Source: Haloglomus salinum (GTDB lineage: Archaea > Halobacteriota > Halobacteria > Halobacteriales > Haloarculaceae). From it: DNA of 64,000 nucleotides. Location: positions 3,162,001 through 3,226,000 of the forward strand of contig NZ_CP101153.1 of NCBI RefSeq assembly GCF_024298825.1, read 5' to 3'. Shown in pieces: positions 7,837 through 15,792 of this stretch. The stretch's first letter is position 1, and each line of letters starts with the position of its first letter. A program made the position numbers and the translations under genes. A model generated the notes under the pieces. That model searched no databases. It saw nothing but the letters and a program-made list of their open reading frames with translations, and was not told the origin of the DNA.

Positions 7837-8874
7837 CTATCTACTATCTTTCCCTTCCGATTCGTTGCCGTCGTCTGCGGGGCCCACCTCTTCCGCGGGG
7901 TCCCGCTCCTCTGCCGGGCCCATCCCCATCTCGATTCCATCGATTCCACGCCCCTTCTCGTCGTATCGTCCCGAATCCGGCCCGCCGTCGTCGGCCGGTG
8001 GCTGCGGGCCGGCGCTCGCTTCGCCGACCCGGTGCCTGACGAACGCCATCGTGGCGGCGTTCAGCGCGAGGCCCACGGGCGCGGCGACGAGCGCCGTCAG
8101 GAGGATACTGGGCAGCCCCGCCGAGAACGCCACCGAGGAGAGCGGCACCGAGCAGACCGCCACGAGGGCGGCGTAGGTCAGCGCGAAGACGAGGTAGTTG
8201 GCCGTGAGCGCGATTCTGGCACCGAGCCGGAACGCCCGGCGCGGGCCGAGGTCCGCGGCGACACCCGCGTAGACCCCGGGTGCAAGCAGGTAGTAGCCGA
8301 CGAGCGCCACGACGAACACCGGAACGAACAGCGCGGTGGCGATGCCCCCGGCTGCGAGGATTCCACCGCCGAGGATCAGCAGGACCAGCAGGAAGCAGAC
8401 CTGGAGCGCGGCGAACGCGAGCGTCACGGGAGCGTACCGGCGCAGGTTCTCCACCGGGTCGCCGGACCGTCCCGCCAGCGCGTCGTCGATGGACCCGAGG
8501 TAGATGGCGGTCAGGAGGCCGACGAGGAGCAGGCTCCCGACCGCGACACCTATCCCGGTGACGAGGAGCTCCGGCTGGTTCGCGACGGCGGTGCTGGAGT
8601 AGCCGAACACGGAGACGCCAGACTCGGTCGGCGCGTTCAGGAACGTCCAGACCCCGGCGACCGGCGTCGGGAGGCCGAAGTTTATCTGCATCGTCACGTC
8701 GGCACGCGCGGCGCGTTCGAGCTGGTCAGGCGACAGGAGGCCGGCGACGAGCGGGACGAGCGCGAGCCACGGGCGGCTGGCCAGCACGCCGAAGCCGCGT
8801 GAGAAGTACGACGCGGTGGACGGCGCCTCGCGGCGGTCACTGCGGCTGTCGGTGGAGGAGGGCGTCGACATCAT
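7837..8874 (-). CDS. Six-helix haloarchaeal membrane protein (DUF7847-like)
   Basis: A 345-residue protein; ATGATG at 8874 gives two equivalent starts. A short Ser-rich N-terminus is followed by hydrophobic helices at about residues 35-55, 92-125, 155-185, 190-215, 225-250 and 258-285, then a polar C-terminus rich in Pro, Gly and acidic residues (EERDPAEEVGPADDGNESEG). The motif SYFSRGFGVLASRPWLALVP at the start of the first helix is typical of a large haloarchaeal membrane family, often labelled DUF7847. It has no visible catalytic or transport motif. Confidence 0.6.
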   Translation of the reverse strand: MMSTPSSTDSRSDRREAPSTASYFSRGFGVLASRPWLALVPLVAGLLSPDQLERAARADVTMQINFGLPTPVAGVWTFLNAPTESGVSVFGYSSTAVANQPELLVTGIGVAVGSLLLVGLLTAIYLGSIDDALAGRSGDPVENLRRYAPVTLAFAALQVCFLLVLLILGGGILAAGGIATALFVPVFVVALVGYYLLAPGVYAGVAADLGPRRAFRLGARIALTANYLVFALTYAALVAVCSVPLSSVAFSAGLPSILLTALVAAPVGLALNAATMAFVRHRVGEASAGPQPPADDGGPDSGRYDEKGRGIDGIEMGMGPAEERDPAEEVGPADDGNESEGKDSR

Positions 8875-8914
8875 CTGAAGGCCGAACGCCGTGTCACTTC
8901 AACCGGACGGAGGC

Positions 8915-9433
8915 TCAAGCGCCGAATTCACCCTCCGTGACGCGGACGACGACCGTCTCGTCCACGTCCCGCAGGTCGTAGTCGGGGAGTTCCGGGCCCG
9001 TCCGTGTGACGAACATCGGGTCGACGAGGCGGCGGTCGGGGCCGCGGTGGGTCCCGTCGCTCCCTTCGTCGCCGTCCGCAGCCGCGTCCTCCTCGTCGGC
9101 CGCCACGACGCCGTACACCTTGAGGAAGCGGTCGCTCTCGTCGGGCGTGATGCGGTCGTCGCGGAGGTCGCTCGCGAGGTCGCGCGCGAGCCACTCCGTG
9201 TCGCTGACCGACGGTTCCAGCACGAGTGCCTCGTCGACGAAGCGGACGAGGTACCAGTTCAGGTCGTTCAGCAGGGAGACGGCGGCGCCGAGCGAGACCG
9301 TCTCCAGCGCCACGGAGTTGTGGTACGGCTGCCGGAGGTCGTAGGTCGCGAGCGCCTCGCGGGCGGTCTCTCGCGAGAGCAACTCGTACCGGAGGTCCAC
9401 GTCGTCGTCACCCAGCAGACAGACCCGCGCCAT
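8915..9433 (-). CDS. Conserved haloarchaeal protein (DUF5804-like)
   Basis: A 172-residue soluble protein. MARVCLLGDDDVDLRYELLS opens it, then a conserved hydrophobic helix (NSVALETVSLGAAVSLLNDL) and WYLVRFVDEALVLEP. The C-terminal third contains an acidic, poorly conserved linker (AADEEDAAADGDEGSD) and ends VVVRVTEGEFGA. From memory this matches the haloarchaea-specific DUF5804 family; no function is known to me. It is 40 bases downstream of the 7837-8874 start on the same strand. Confidence 0.7.
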   Translation of the reverse strand: MARVCLLGDDDVDLRYELLSRETAREALATYDLRQPYHNSVALETVSLGAAVSLLNDLNWYLVRFVDEALVLEPSVSDTEWLARDLASDLRDDRITPDESDRFLKVYGVVAADEEDAAADGDEGSDGTHRGPDRRLVDPMFVTRTGPELPDYDLRDVDETVVVRVTEGEFGA

Positions 9434-9480
9434 ACCTCGACTGCCGGGGGCGCACTCAAAGCGGTTTCGACCGGGGTAGC

Positions 9481-9534
9481 GGGTGCGGCAAGCGGTCCGG
9501 GTGCGGCAAGCGGTCCGGGTGCGGCAAGCGGTCC
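9481..9534. repeat. Three exact tandem copies of an 18-bp unit
   Basis: GGGTGCGGCAAGCGGTCC is present three times head to tail (9481-9498, 9499-9516, 9517-9534) with no mismatch. It is followed by a 7-bp inverted repeat at 9564-9570/9577-9583. The tract lies in the 168-base gap between the starts/ends of two minus-strand genes, directly downstream of the small zinc-finger gene. Exact copies imply recent slippage or an active site. Confidence 0.9.
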
Positions 9535-9601
9535 GCGTGGCTGGTGCGGCGAGCCATCGGGATGGCGGGTGGGGCGACCCGCCGGGGTGGTCGGCCGCGC
9601 C

Positions 9602-9736
9602 TCACTGGATGTAGGAGGGTTCCTCCGCGTCGCAGTTCTCCTCGTGGGCCGCCGCGTCGTCCGGGTCGTCGAACAGGAGGCCACACGCCTCGCACTCGTA
9701 CCACGTCTCGCCCTCGCGGCTTGTTTCGGCGACCAT
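9602..9736 (-). CDS. 44-residue small zinc-finger protein
   Basis: From the ATG at 9736 the minus strand encodes MVAETSREGETWYECEACGL followed by LFDDPDDAAAHEENCD and AEEPSYIQ, ending in TGA. The pattern C-x2-C-x12-H-x3-C is a compact C2HC zinc finger, and the last residues (EEPSYIQ) are characteristic of a widespread haloarchaeal micro-protein family (I believe DUF7128). Such small CxxC proteins have regulatory roles in haloarchaea, but this one's target is unknown. Codon use and the start context are consistent with a real gene. Confidence 0.8.
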   Translation of the reverse strand: MVAETSREGETWYECEACGLLFDDPDDAAAHEENCDAEEPSYIQ

Positions 9737-9824
9737 GTGGGGAACCTGACCGCCCGCGGACAAATGTGTTACTCCGGGTGGCCATCGGTGGGCACCGGGT
9801 GACGGGGCGCGAAGTGGGGCCCGG

Positions 9825-9832
9825 ACTTAAGT
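9825..9832 (+). promoter_or_regulatory. TATA-like box of the ABC export operon
   Basis: ACTTAAGT lies 25-32 bases before the ATG at 9857, in a G+C-rich gap. It fits a leaderless promoter for the three-gene ABC cassette. Confidence 0.45.
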
Positions 9833-9856
9833 CTCGTGCGTCCCTCGCACCGACGA

Positions 9857-10831
9857 ATGATAGAGGTCCGGGACCTGCGCAAGGAGTACGGTGACTTCGT
9901 CGCCGTCGAGGGGTCGAGCTTCACGGTCGAGGGAGGCGAGGTGTTCGGCATCATCGGGCCCAACGGCGCCGGCAAGACGACGACGCTGAAGACGCTTGCC
10001 GGCCTGCTGGAGCCGACGAGCGGCAGCGCCGAGGTCGCGGGCTACGACGCCTCGGACCCGCGGATGCGCCAGCAGCTCGGCTTCCTCCCCGAGGAGTCGC
10101 CGCTGTACGAGGAGATGACACCCATCTCGTATCTCACCTTCTTCGCGGACCTCTACGACGTGGACCGCGATGTCGCGGAGACCCGTATCCACGACACGCT
10201 GGACCGGCTCGACCTCGAATATCGCGAGCGCCCGCTCGGCGACATGTCGAAGGGGATGAAGCGGAAGGTCGCCATCGCCCGCTCGCTGGTCAACGACCCC
10301 GACGTGCTGGTGTACGACGAACCCGCCTCGGGACTGGACCCGCTGACGACGAACTACATCATCGACTTCACGCGCGACCTCGCGGACGAGGGCAAGACGG
10401 TCGTCTTCTCGGCGCACAACCTGTACCACGTCGAGTCCATCTGTGACCGCATCGCCATCATGAACGAGGGGCGCATCGTCGCCCGCGGCAGCGTCGAGGA
10501 GCTGCGCGCGCAGTACGGCCGCACCACGTACCACGTCTACACCTCCGTGCCCGTCGAGGGCTCGACGCCCGTCGAGGGGAGCGCCGGCGAGCGCCACGAG
10601 CGGACCGTCGAGTCGATGGATGCGGTGGATGCGACCCGCGAGGCCGCCGAGGCCGCAGGGGGGCAGATGGTCGACATCCGAACCGAGGACCCGTCGCTGG
10701 AACGCGTCTTCCTCGACCTCGCCGAGGGTGAGAGCGAGGCCGAACGAGCCGTCGCCCGGCGTGCCGCCGACGGGGCGGCCGGCGAGGACACGGAGACGGC
10801 CCGCGCGACGCCGCCGGGGGCCGACGAGTGA
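9857..10831 (+). CDS. ABC-2 type transporter ATP-binding subunit
   Basis: A 324-residue protein starting MIEVRDLRKEYGDF; the upstream in-frame codon at 9836 is not needed. The ATPase core has Walker A (GPNGAGKTTT), a slightly unusual signature (GDMSKGMKRKVAIARS in place of LSGGQ), Walker B (VLVYDEPASGLDP) and an H-loop (FSAHNLYHVE). A C-terminal regulatory extension of about 100 residues ends in a Glu/Arg/Ala-rich tail. It would power the two membrane partners that follow, sharing a 4-base overlap (GTGA) with the next gene. The CcmA/NatA-type sequence suggests export rather than uptake. Cargo unknown. Confidence 0.9.
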   Translation: MIEVRDLRKEYGDFVAVEGSSFTVEGGEVFGIIGPNGAGKTTTLKTLAGLLEPTSGSAEVAGYDASDPRMRQQLGFLPEESPLYEEMTPISYLTFFADLYDVDRDVAETRIHDTLDRLDLEYRERPLGDMSKGMKRKVAIARSLVNDPDVLVYDEPASGLDPLTTNYIIDFTRDLADEGKTVVFSAHNLYHVESICDRIAIMNEGRIVARGSVEELRAQYGRTTYHVYTSVPVEGSTPVEGSAGERHERTVESMDAVDATREAAEAAGGQMVDIRTEDPSLERVFLDLAEGESEAERAVARRAADGAAGEDTETARATPPGADE

Positions 10832-12660
10832 GGCCACGGACGGTCCTCCGCATCGCCCGCTGGGAGGTCACGAAGAACGCCGGCGGCCTCGACCGTCGAA
10901 CCGTGGCGGTGGCGGTCGTCGGCATCCTCTTCGCGTTCGCGCTCGCGCCGGTCGTCGCGGGTGGCGGGTTCGCGCTCGACGAGGGCATCTACCGCGTCGG
11001 CGTCGCGGAGGACAGCGTCTTCCACCCGGCTGTGGCGAGCGACGACACGTTCCGGGTCGTCGAGCCCGAACCGGGACTCCTCGCGGCCGGCGGGGCCGAC
11101 ATCGTCATCCAGGAGCGGTCGCTGGTCGCCGCGGACTCGGAGAAGGGCCGCGCGGCGGTCGCCGAGCTCCGGACCACGGTCCAGCAGTTCAACGACCGCC
11201 GGATGCTGAACGAGACCAACGCCTCGGCCGCCTACCCCGTCTTCCCCGTCTCGCTGCGGTACGCCGACCGTGGCTCGGTCGATACCGGCAGCGACGGTGG
11301 AGCGGGCGGTGACGGGGGAACGGGTGGCGGCGGTGACGGGGGAACGGGTGGCGGCGGTGAGGGCGGCACTGGCAGTGACGGCGGTGCGGGCGGCGACGGT
11401 GACGGTGACGGCGGCGGCCTGCCGTCGGGCGGCGGTGGCGGCCAGTTCGGTGTTCCGGGGCTCTCGGGCGGCGTCTTCGGGAGTGGCACCACGGCCGGGA
11501 CGCCGGGTGACCTCGCACCCCCGTTCCCCTTCGGCTCGCTGGTGCTGGCGTTCGTCTTCGTCATCCCGCTGAACTTCGTCATCCAGGCGTACGGCTCGTC
11601 CGTGCTGAGCGAGCGGCTCAACCGGCGCGGGGAGTTGCTGCTCGTGGCGCCGGTGAAGCCACGCGAGATCGTCGCCGGCAAGACGCTCCCCTACCTCGTC
11701 GGCGCCATCGCCATCACCGGCGCCATCACGGGCCTCATCACGCTCGGAACCGGGAGCGGGAGCCTGCTGTCGGTGGTCGCGGTGGCGGCGCTGGCGCTCC
11801 TGTTCCTGGCCGCCTCGTTCGTCGGCGCGATGTTCGCGCGCTCGTTCAAGGAGCTCACCTTCGTCACCGTCGCCATCTCCGTGCTGCTGATGACGTTCGC
11901 GTTCGTCCCGGCCATCTTCACGGATGTCGGCAGCGTGGCGCTCATCTCGCCGCTGACGCTGGTCGTCCGTGACCTGACGGGGGCGACGGTCGGCCTCGGC
12001 GGTATCGTGTTCGCGTTGCTCCCGACCACGCTGACCGCGCTCCTCCTGTTCACGCTCGGCACGGGCATCTACCGCGAGGAGGATATGTTCACCCAGCGGC
12101 CCGTCCATCTGAAGGCGATGGACTCGCTCGCGGCCCGCATCAGCCGCCCGCGCTCGCTGACGCTCGTGGTCGCGGCGCTCGTCCCGTTCGTCTTCGTCGC
12201 GGAGCTGATGGCCGTCGCGCTGCTGTTCGCGCTCCCGGGCGGGCTCTCGGTCGTGCTGCTCCTGACGGTCGTGGCCGTCATCGAGGAGCTGGCGAAGTCG
12301 CTCCCGGTCTACGCCGGGTTCATGCACGCCCGCTACGAGCGGACGGCCCGGACGGCCGTCGTCGCGGGCGCGTTCGCCGGCTTCGGCTTCTTCCTCGCCG
12401 AGAAGCTCACCCTCATCGTCCAGGTGGTCGGGCTGGACCAGCAGATATCGGAGGGGAGCGCCGTCTTCCAGACTGGCGCGAACGCGGGGCCGGCCGTGGC
12501 GCTCCTGCTGTTGCTCGCCCCACTCGCGCTCCACGTCGTCACGACCACGCTCTCGGCGCTGGGTGCCACCCGGAGCCGCGACGGGTACGCGCTCGGCCTG
12601 ACGGCTGCCATCTTCCTGCACGTCGTCTACAACCTCTCGGTGGTGGTCTTCCTTGTCTGA
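10828..12660 (+). CDS. ABC-2 permease fused to a PrsW-type intramembrane protease domain
   Basis: A 610-residue protein with a GTG start overlapping the ATPase stop. Residues 1-430 form an ABC-2 permease: one N-terminal helix, a large extracytoplasmic loop containing a Gly/Asp repeat tract (about 155-200), then five to six helices. Residues 445-610 carry all motifs expected of a PrsW glutamic-type intramembrane protease: E486-E487-x2-K490 (IEELAK), E525 in FFLAEKL, H569 in ALHVVTTTL, and H598 with N602 in FLHVVYN. PrsW cleaves membrane-bound regulators in bacteria. Fusion to a transporter suggests processing of an exported substrate or self-regulation. It overlaps the next gene by 8 bases. 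Confidence 0.82.
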   Translation: MRPRTVLRIARWEVTKNAGGLDRRTVAVAVVGILFAFALAPVVAGGGFALDEGIYRVGVAEDSVFHPAVASDDTFRVVEPEPGLLAAGGADIVIQERSLVAADSEKGRAAVAELRTTVQQFNDRRMLNETNASAAYPVFPVSLRYADRGSVDTGSDGGAGGDGGTGGGGDGGTGGGGEGGTGSDGGAGGDGDGDGGGLPSGGGGGQFGVPGLSGGVFGSGTTAGTPGDLAPPFPFGSLVLAFVFVIPLNFVIQAYGSSVLSERLNRRGELLLVAPVKPREIVAGKTLPYLVGAIAITGAITGLITLGTGSGSLLSVVAVAALALLFLAASFVGAMFARSFKELTFVTVAISVLLMTFAFVPAIFTDVGSVALISPLTLVVRDLTGATVGLGGIVFALLPTTLTALLLFTLGTGIYREEDMFTQRPVHLKAMDSLAARISRPRSLTLVVAALVPFVFVAELMAVALLFALPGGLSVVLLLTVVAVIEELAKSLPVYAGFMHARYERTARTAVVAGAFAGFGFFLAEKLTLIVQVVGLDQQISEGSAVFQTGANAGPAVALLLLLAPLALHVVTTTLSALGATRSRDGYALGLTAAIFLHVVYNLSVVVFLV

Positions 12661-13867
12661 CCGAACCGGTTCCTTCGGCTCGGGCAGTCGTCCCATCCGG
12701 ACCGATGGTGGGGAGGCGAGCAGCAGCGGGGACGGCGCCGCGGACGGTACGCCGCGGGCCGACGGCGGGGAACCCGCCAGTTCGGGCGGGCGGGGCCTCG
12801 GCTGGGCGCTCCGAATGCGGGGCGTGGTCGCCAGGCGTGACCTCACTTCGCTCACCCGCGAGAAGACCATCGTCCTGGCGCTGCTCATCCAGCTGTTCGT
12901 CGCCGCGTTCTCCTCGTTCCTCGTCGTCGGGCTCACGTCGCTGTACGACCCGTCGGCGGTGCAGGGCAAGGTGACCGTCGGGGTGACCGGCGAGGCGGCC
13001 GACGTGGTCGCCGCCGCCGGGGCCGGTCGCGAGGGACTCTCGGCTGTCCGGTACGACACGCGGGACGACGCCCTCGCGGCGTTCGAGGCGAACCAGGTCG
13101 ACGCGCTCGTCGCCGCCGAGCGGTACGCGGACGAGAGCGGCGGCACCCGCGTCCGCATCGAGGCGACAGCGCCCGCCAACAGCTTCCGTGGGACGCTCAT
13201 CGTCGCTCAGTTACGTGAGACGCTGGAGGCGCTCGAACGCCAGGAGCGCCAGGAACGCGCCGCGTATCTCGACGCACCCGTGATTCCGCTCCCGGGCGAG
13301 GTGAGCGCGAGCCCCTACTTCGGGTTCTCGTACACCGTGCTCGTCCCGCTGTTGCTGTTCCTGCCCGTCTTCATCGCGGGCTCGGTCGCGGTCGACATCG
13401 TGACCGAGGAGATCGAACGGGGGACGCTCGAACTCCTGCAGGTCGCGCCCCTCTCCCTGACGGCCATCGCCGACGGGAAGGCGCTGGGCGCGGTGTTCCT
13501 GGGTCCGGCACAGGCGCTGCTGTGGATGGCGCTCCTGACGCTGAACGGCATCACCGTCGCGAACCTGCCGGGGCTGCTCGTGCTCACGGCGGGGCTCTCC
13601 CTGGCACTGGTCGCCGTCGGCATCGGGCTGGGGCTGGTGGTCCGGGAACGCCAGCGGGCCCAGTTGCTCTACTCCCTGGGCGTCCTCGGCGCGTTCGCCG
13701 GCGCGGCCCTGCTCCCCGAGCACCCAGCCACCACGGCCGCACTGCTGGCCATCGACTCGCCCGGCGAGTTCTCCCGGCTGCTGGTCGTGCTATATCTCGT
13801 CGCCGGCGTCGCCGTGGCCCTGGGGGTCCGCTCGTTCGTGACCCGCATCGACGCCGAGGGTCTGTAG
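12653..13867 (+). CDS. Second ABC-2 type permease of the cassette
   Basis: A 404-residue protein, most likely starting at a TTG (12653) that overlaps the end of the previous gene. The N-terminal about 55 residues are Gly/Ser/Asp-rich and probably disordered. Then come a membrane helix (TIVLALLIQLFVAAFSSFLV), an extracytoplasmic region of about 150 residues, and five to six helices with the ABC-2 motif EEIERGTLELLQVAPLS (coupling helix). It resembles NatB/YhaP-type export permeases. With the upstream ATPase and the PrsW-fusion permease it would form a heteromeric export complex. An alternative start is the internal ATG of MRGVVARRDL. Confidence 0.8.
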   Translation: MSDRTGSFGSGSRPIRTDGGEASSSGDGAADGTPRADGGEPASSGGRGLGWALRMRGVVARRDLTSLTREKTIVLALLIQLFVAAFSSFLVVGLTSLYDPSAVQGKVTVGVTGEAADVVAAAGAGREGLSAVRYDTRDDALAAFEANQVDALVAAERYADESGGTRVRIEATAPANSFRGTLIVAQLRETLEALERQERQERAAYLDAPVIPLPGEVSASPYFGFSYTVLVPLLLFLPVFIAGSVAVDIVTEEIERGTLELLQVAPLSLTAIADGKALGAVFLGPAQALLWMALLTLNGITVANLPGLLVLTAGLSLALVAVGIGLGLVVRERQRAQLLYSLGVLGAFAGAALLPEHPATTAALLAIDSPGEFSRLLVVLYLVAGVAVALGVRSFVTRIDAEGL

Positions 13868-13921
13868 CCCGCCCCGGGCCGAACCGCCAGCGTCAATCCC
13901 CCGTCCGTCGCACTGTGGACC

Positions 13922-14725
13922 ATGCAGGTGTACGGACTCCTCGGCAACCCGGTGGGGCACTCGCTGTCGCCGCCGATGCACGAGGCCGGCTACGAGGAAC
14001 TGGGACTCGACGCCCGGTACGTCACGTTCGAACCCGCTCCTGACGAGTTCGATGACGCCGTCGCGGGTGCGCGGGCGCTGGGTGTGCGCGGCCTGAACGT
14101 CACCATCCCGTTCAAGAGCGACGCACTGGCTCACCCCGACGTCGAGGCCGACGGGCTCGCCGAGCGCATCGGCGCCGTGAACACGCTCGATTTCGGCGGC
14201 GACCGCATTACGGGGCACAACACCGACGCGGCCGGGGTCACGCGCGCGTTCGAGCATCACGATGTCGCCCTCGAGGGCGCGGGGGTCGTCGTGGGCGCGG
14301 GCGGGGCCGGGCGGGCGGCCGCGTTCGCGCTCGCCGATGCGGGCGTCGACGTGACCATCGCCAACCGCACGGAGTCGAAGGCCACCGACCTCGCCGCGGC
14401 GGTTCCGGGGGCGTCGGGTCACCCGCTCGACGCCGTGCCGGACCTCCTCGCGGGCGCGGACCTGCTGGTCAACGCCACCAGCGTCGGGATGGAGGAGGAC
14501 ACCAGTCCGGTGCCAGCCGAGGCGCTCCACGGTGACCTCGCGGTGCTCGACGCCGTCTATACACCCATCGAGACGCGGCTCCTCCGCGATGCGGCGGCGG
14601 CCGGTGCGACGACCGTCGACGGGGCGTGGATGCTCCTCTTCCAGGGGGTCGAGGCGTTCGAACTGTGGACCGGTGAGCAGGCCCCCGTCGACGCGATGAA
14701 CGCGGCGCTGCGCGGGGTACTCTAG
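13922..14725 (+). CDS. aroE: Shikimate dehydrogenase
   Basis: A 267-residue protein that reduces 3-dehydroshikimate to shikimate with NADPH in aromatic amino-acid synthesis. The N-terminal substrate domain has [15 protein letters not shown] and NVTIPFK (the catalytic Lys). The nucleotide domain has [13 protein letters not shown], then NRTESKA for NADP phosphate recognition, NATSVGM and YTPIETRLL. The length and all motifs are standard, so the call is firm. It is a single gene 54 bases after the ABC cassette; the next gene starts 65 bases downstream with its own TATA box. Confidence 0.95.
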   Translation: MQVYGLLGNPVGHSLSPPMHEAGYEELGLDARYVTFEPAPDEFDDAVAGARALGVRGLNVTIPFKSDALAHPDVEADGLAERIGAVNTLDFGGDRITGHNTDAAGVTRAFEHHDVALEGAGVVVGAGGAGRAAAFALADAGVDVTIANRTESKATDLAAAVPGASGHPLDAVPDLLAGADLLVNATSVGMEEDTSPVPAEALHGDLAVLDAVYTPIETRLLRDAAAAGATTVDGAWMLLFQGVEAFELWTGEQAPVDAMNAALRGVL

Positions 14726-14760
14726 CGAGCTGCCCGGGTCGTCAGCCCATCGTGTTGGGG

Positions 14761-14766
14761 TTTAAG
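14761..14766 (+). promoter_or_regulatory. TATA-like box of the acidic HhH protein gene
   Basis: TTTAAG lies 25-30 bases before the ATG at 14791, so the transcript is likely leaderless. This also supports choosing 14791 over an upstream in-frame ATG at 14752, which precedes the box. Confidence 0.5.
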
Positions 14767-14790
14767 TCCAGCCCCGCCATCGCTTCGGAC

Positions 14791-15624
14791 ATGACGCTGT
14801 TCGACTCCATCCTGTCACTGCTGGGGCTGAAGTCGACGGACTCCGACAGCCGGTCGGAGTCGACCGACGTGACCGTCGAGCACGACCCCGACGCCGAGAA
14901 CGAGGCGGCGGTGAAAGGCACCGACGCCACTGCTTCGACAGGGTCCATCACGGAGGAGCCCCCGGAGGACGAGGGGGCTGCGGAGCCGGCCGAGGCGACC
15001 GACGGGACCGCCGGGGCCGACCACGCCGGTACCGAGCACGAGGCCGCGGAGCCGGCCGAGGCCGCTGGTCCGTCCGACGAACCCGATACGGAGGCTGAGC
15101 CCGCGCCGGTCGACGAGAGCCCGGCGGGCGAACCCGAGGTCGAGGCCGACGAGGAGGAGACGACGGACGGAGAGGCGGAGACGGCAGACGAGGAGACGGC
15201 AGACGAGGAGGCGGCCGACGCCGCCAGCACCGAGGATGCGGCCGCGGCCGGCACGGACGCCGCGGCCTCCACCGGGAGCGTGACCGAGGAGCCCCCGGAG
15301 GAGGGTGCGGCCGCCGAACCCGCCGAGGCCGCGGGCGGTATCAGCGAGGAGGACGACGAGCACGAGGCCGCGGAGCCGGCCGAGGCCGCCGGTCCGGTGA
15401 GCGAGGAGTCCGACCCCGCCGAGGAGTCGGAGGGCGACGACGACGACCCGGTCGACACCGTGAGCGGTATCGGGCCGGCGTACGCCAGCCAGCTCGCGGA
15501 CGTGGGTGTCGAGACGGTCGCGGAGCTGGCGGCCGCTGACCCGGCAGAGCTGGCCGAGGAGACGGGTATCTCAGAGAAACGGCTCACGCGGCTCGTCGAG
15601 CGCGCCGGGGAACGCCTGGACTGA
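14791..15624 (+). CDS. Acidic repeat protein with C-terminal helix-hairpin-helix domain
   Basis: A 277-residue protein. A short hydrophobic N-terminus (MTLFDSILSLLGLKS) may be an amphipathic anchor. Residues about 15-215 are extremely acidic and Ala/Pro-rich and contain a duplicated unit: TASTGSITEEPPEDEGAAEP recurs as AASTGSVTEEPPEEGAAAEP, each followed by EAAEPAEAAGP. The last about 60 residues (DPVDTVSGIGPAYASQLADV...) form a helix-hairpin-helix pair of the DUF4332/ComEA type, which usually binds DNA. A flexible acidic arm tethering a DNA- or protein-binding HhH domain is the best reading. Confidence 0.75.
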   Translation: MTLFDSILSLLGLKSTDSDSRSESTDVTVEHDPDAENEAAVKGTDATASTGSITEEPPEDEGAAEPAEATDGTAGADHAGTEHEAAEPAEAAGPSDEPDTEAEPAPVDESPAGEPEVEADEEETTDGEAETADEETADEEAADAASTEDAAAAGTDAAASTGSVTEEPPEEGAAAEPAEAAGGISEEDDEHEAAEPAEAAGPVSEESDPAEESEGDDDDPVDTVSGIGPAYASQLADVGVETVAELAAADPAELAEETGISEKRLTRLVERAGERLD

Positions 15625-15640
15625 CGCCGGCAACCACATC

Positions 15641-15647
15641 GATTAAG
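15641..15647 (+). promoter_or_regulatory. TATA-like box of the 37-residue membrane peptide gene
   Basis: GATTAAG lies 25-31 bases before the ATG at 15672, the normal spacing for a leaderless haloarchaeal transcript. It supports the tiny gene as real. Confidence 0.45.
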
Positions 15648-15671
15648 AGAAACCTCCGACTACGACACGCC

Positions 15672-15785
15672 ATGTACCTACCACTGCAGGCCGTGAACAC
15701 CGGTATCATCGACGCGACCGGCTGGCTCGTCGGGCTCGCGAGTCTCGCCTTCACCATCGCGTGGGCGGTCTACCTGTTCCGGTAG
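15672..15785 (+). CDS. 37-residue single-span membrane peptide
   Basis: ATG at 15672 to TAG at 15783 encodes MYLPLQAVNTGIIDATGWLV and then GLASLAFTIAWAVYLFR. Residues 17-36 form one hydrophobic helix ending in Arg, which predicts an inner-side C-terminus. A TATA-like box sits at the right distance. The gene lies in the 160 bases between the acidic HhH gene and the convergent CinA-like gene, seven bases from the latter. I know no function; the codon use and clean start/stop make it more likely real than chance. Confidence 0.6.
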   Translation: MYLPLQAVNTGIIDATGWLVGLASLAFTIAWAVYLFR

Positions 15786-15792
15786 CCCCGTC

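Noticed and set aside
9481..9583. CRISPR array
   Set aside because: The 18-bp units are directly abutting with no spacers, and no cas gene is nearby (the Cas4-like domain at 3339-6071 is part of a Dna2-type protein).
10537..13200. 887-residue open frame antisense to the ABC cassette
   Set aside because: Arg/Glu/Asp-rich with no domain, and it overlaps three well-supported genes. Long antisense frames are normal in haloarchaeal DNA.
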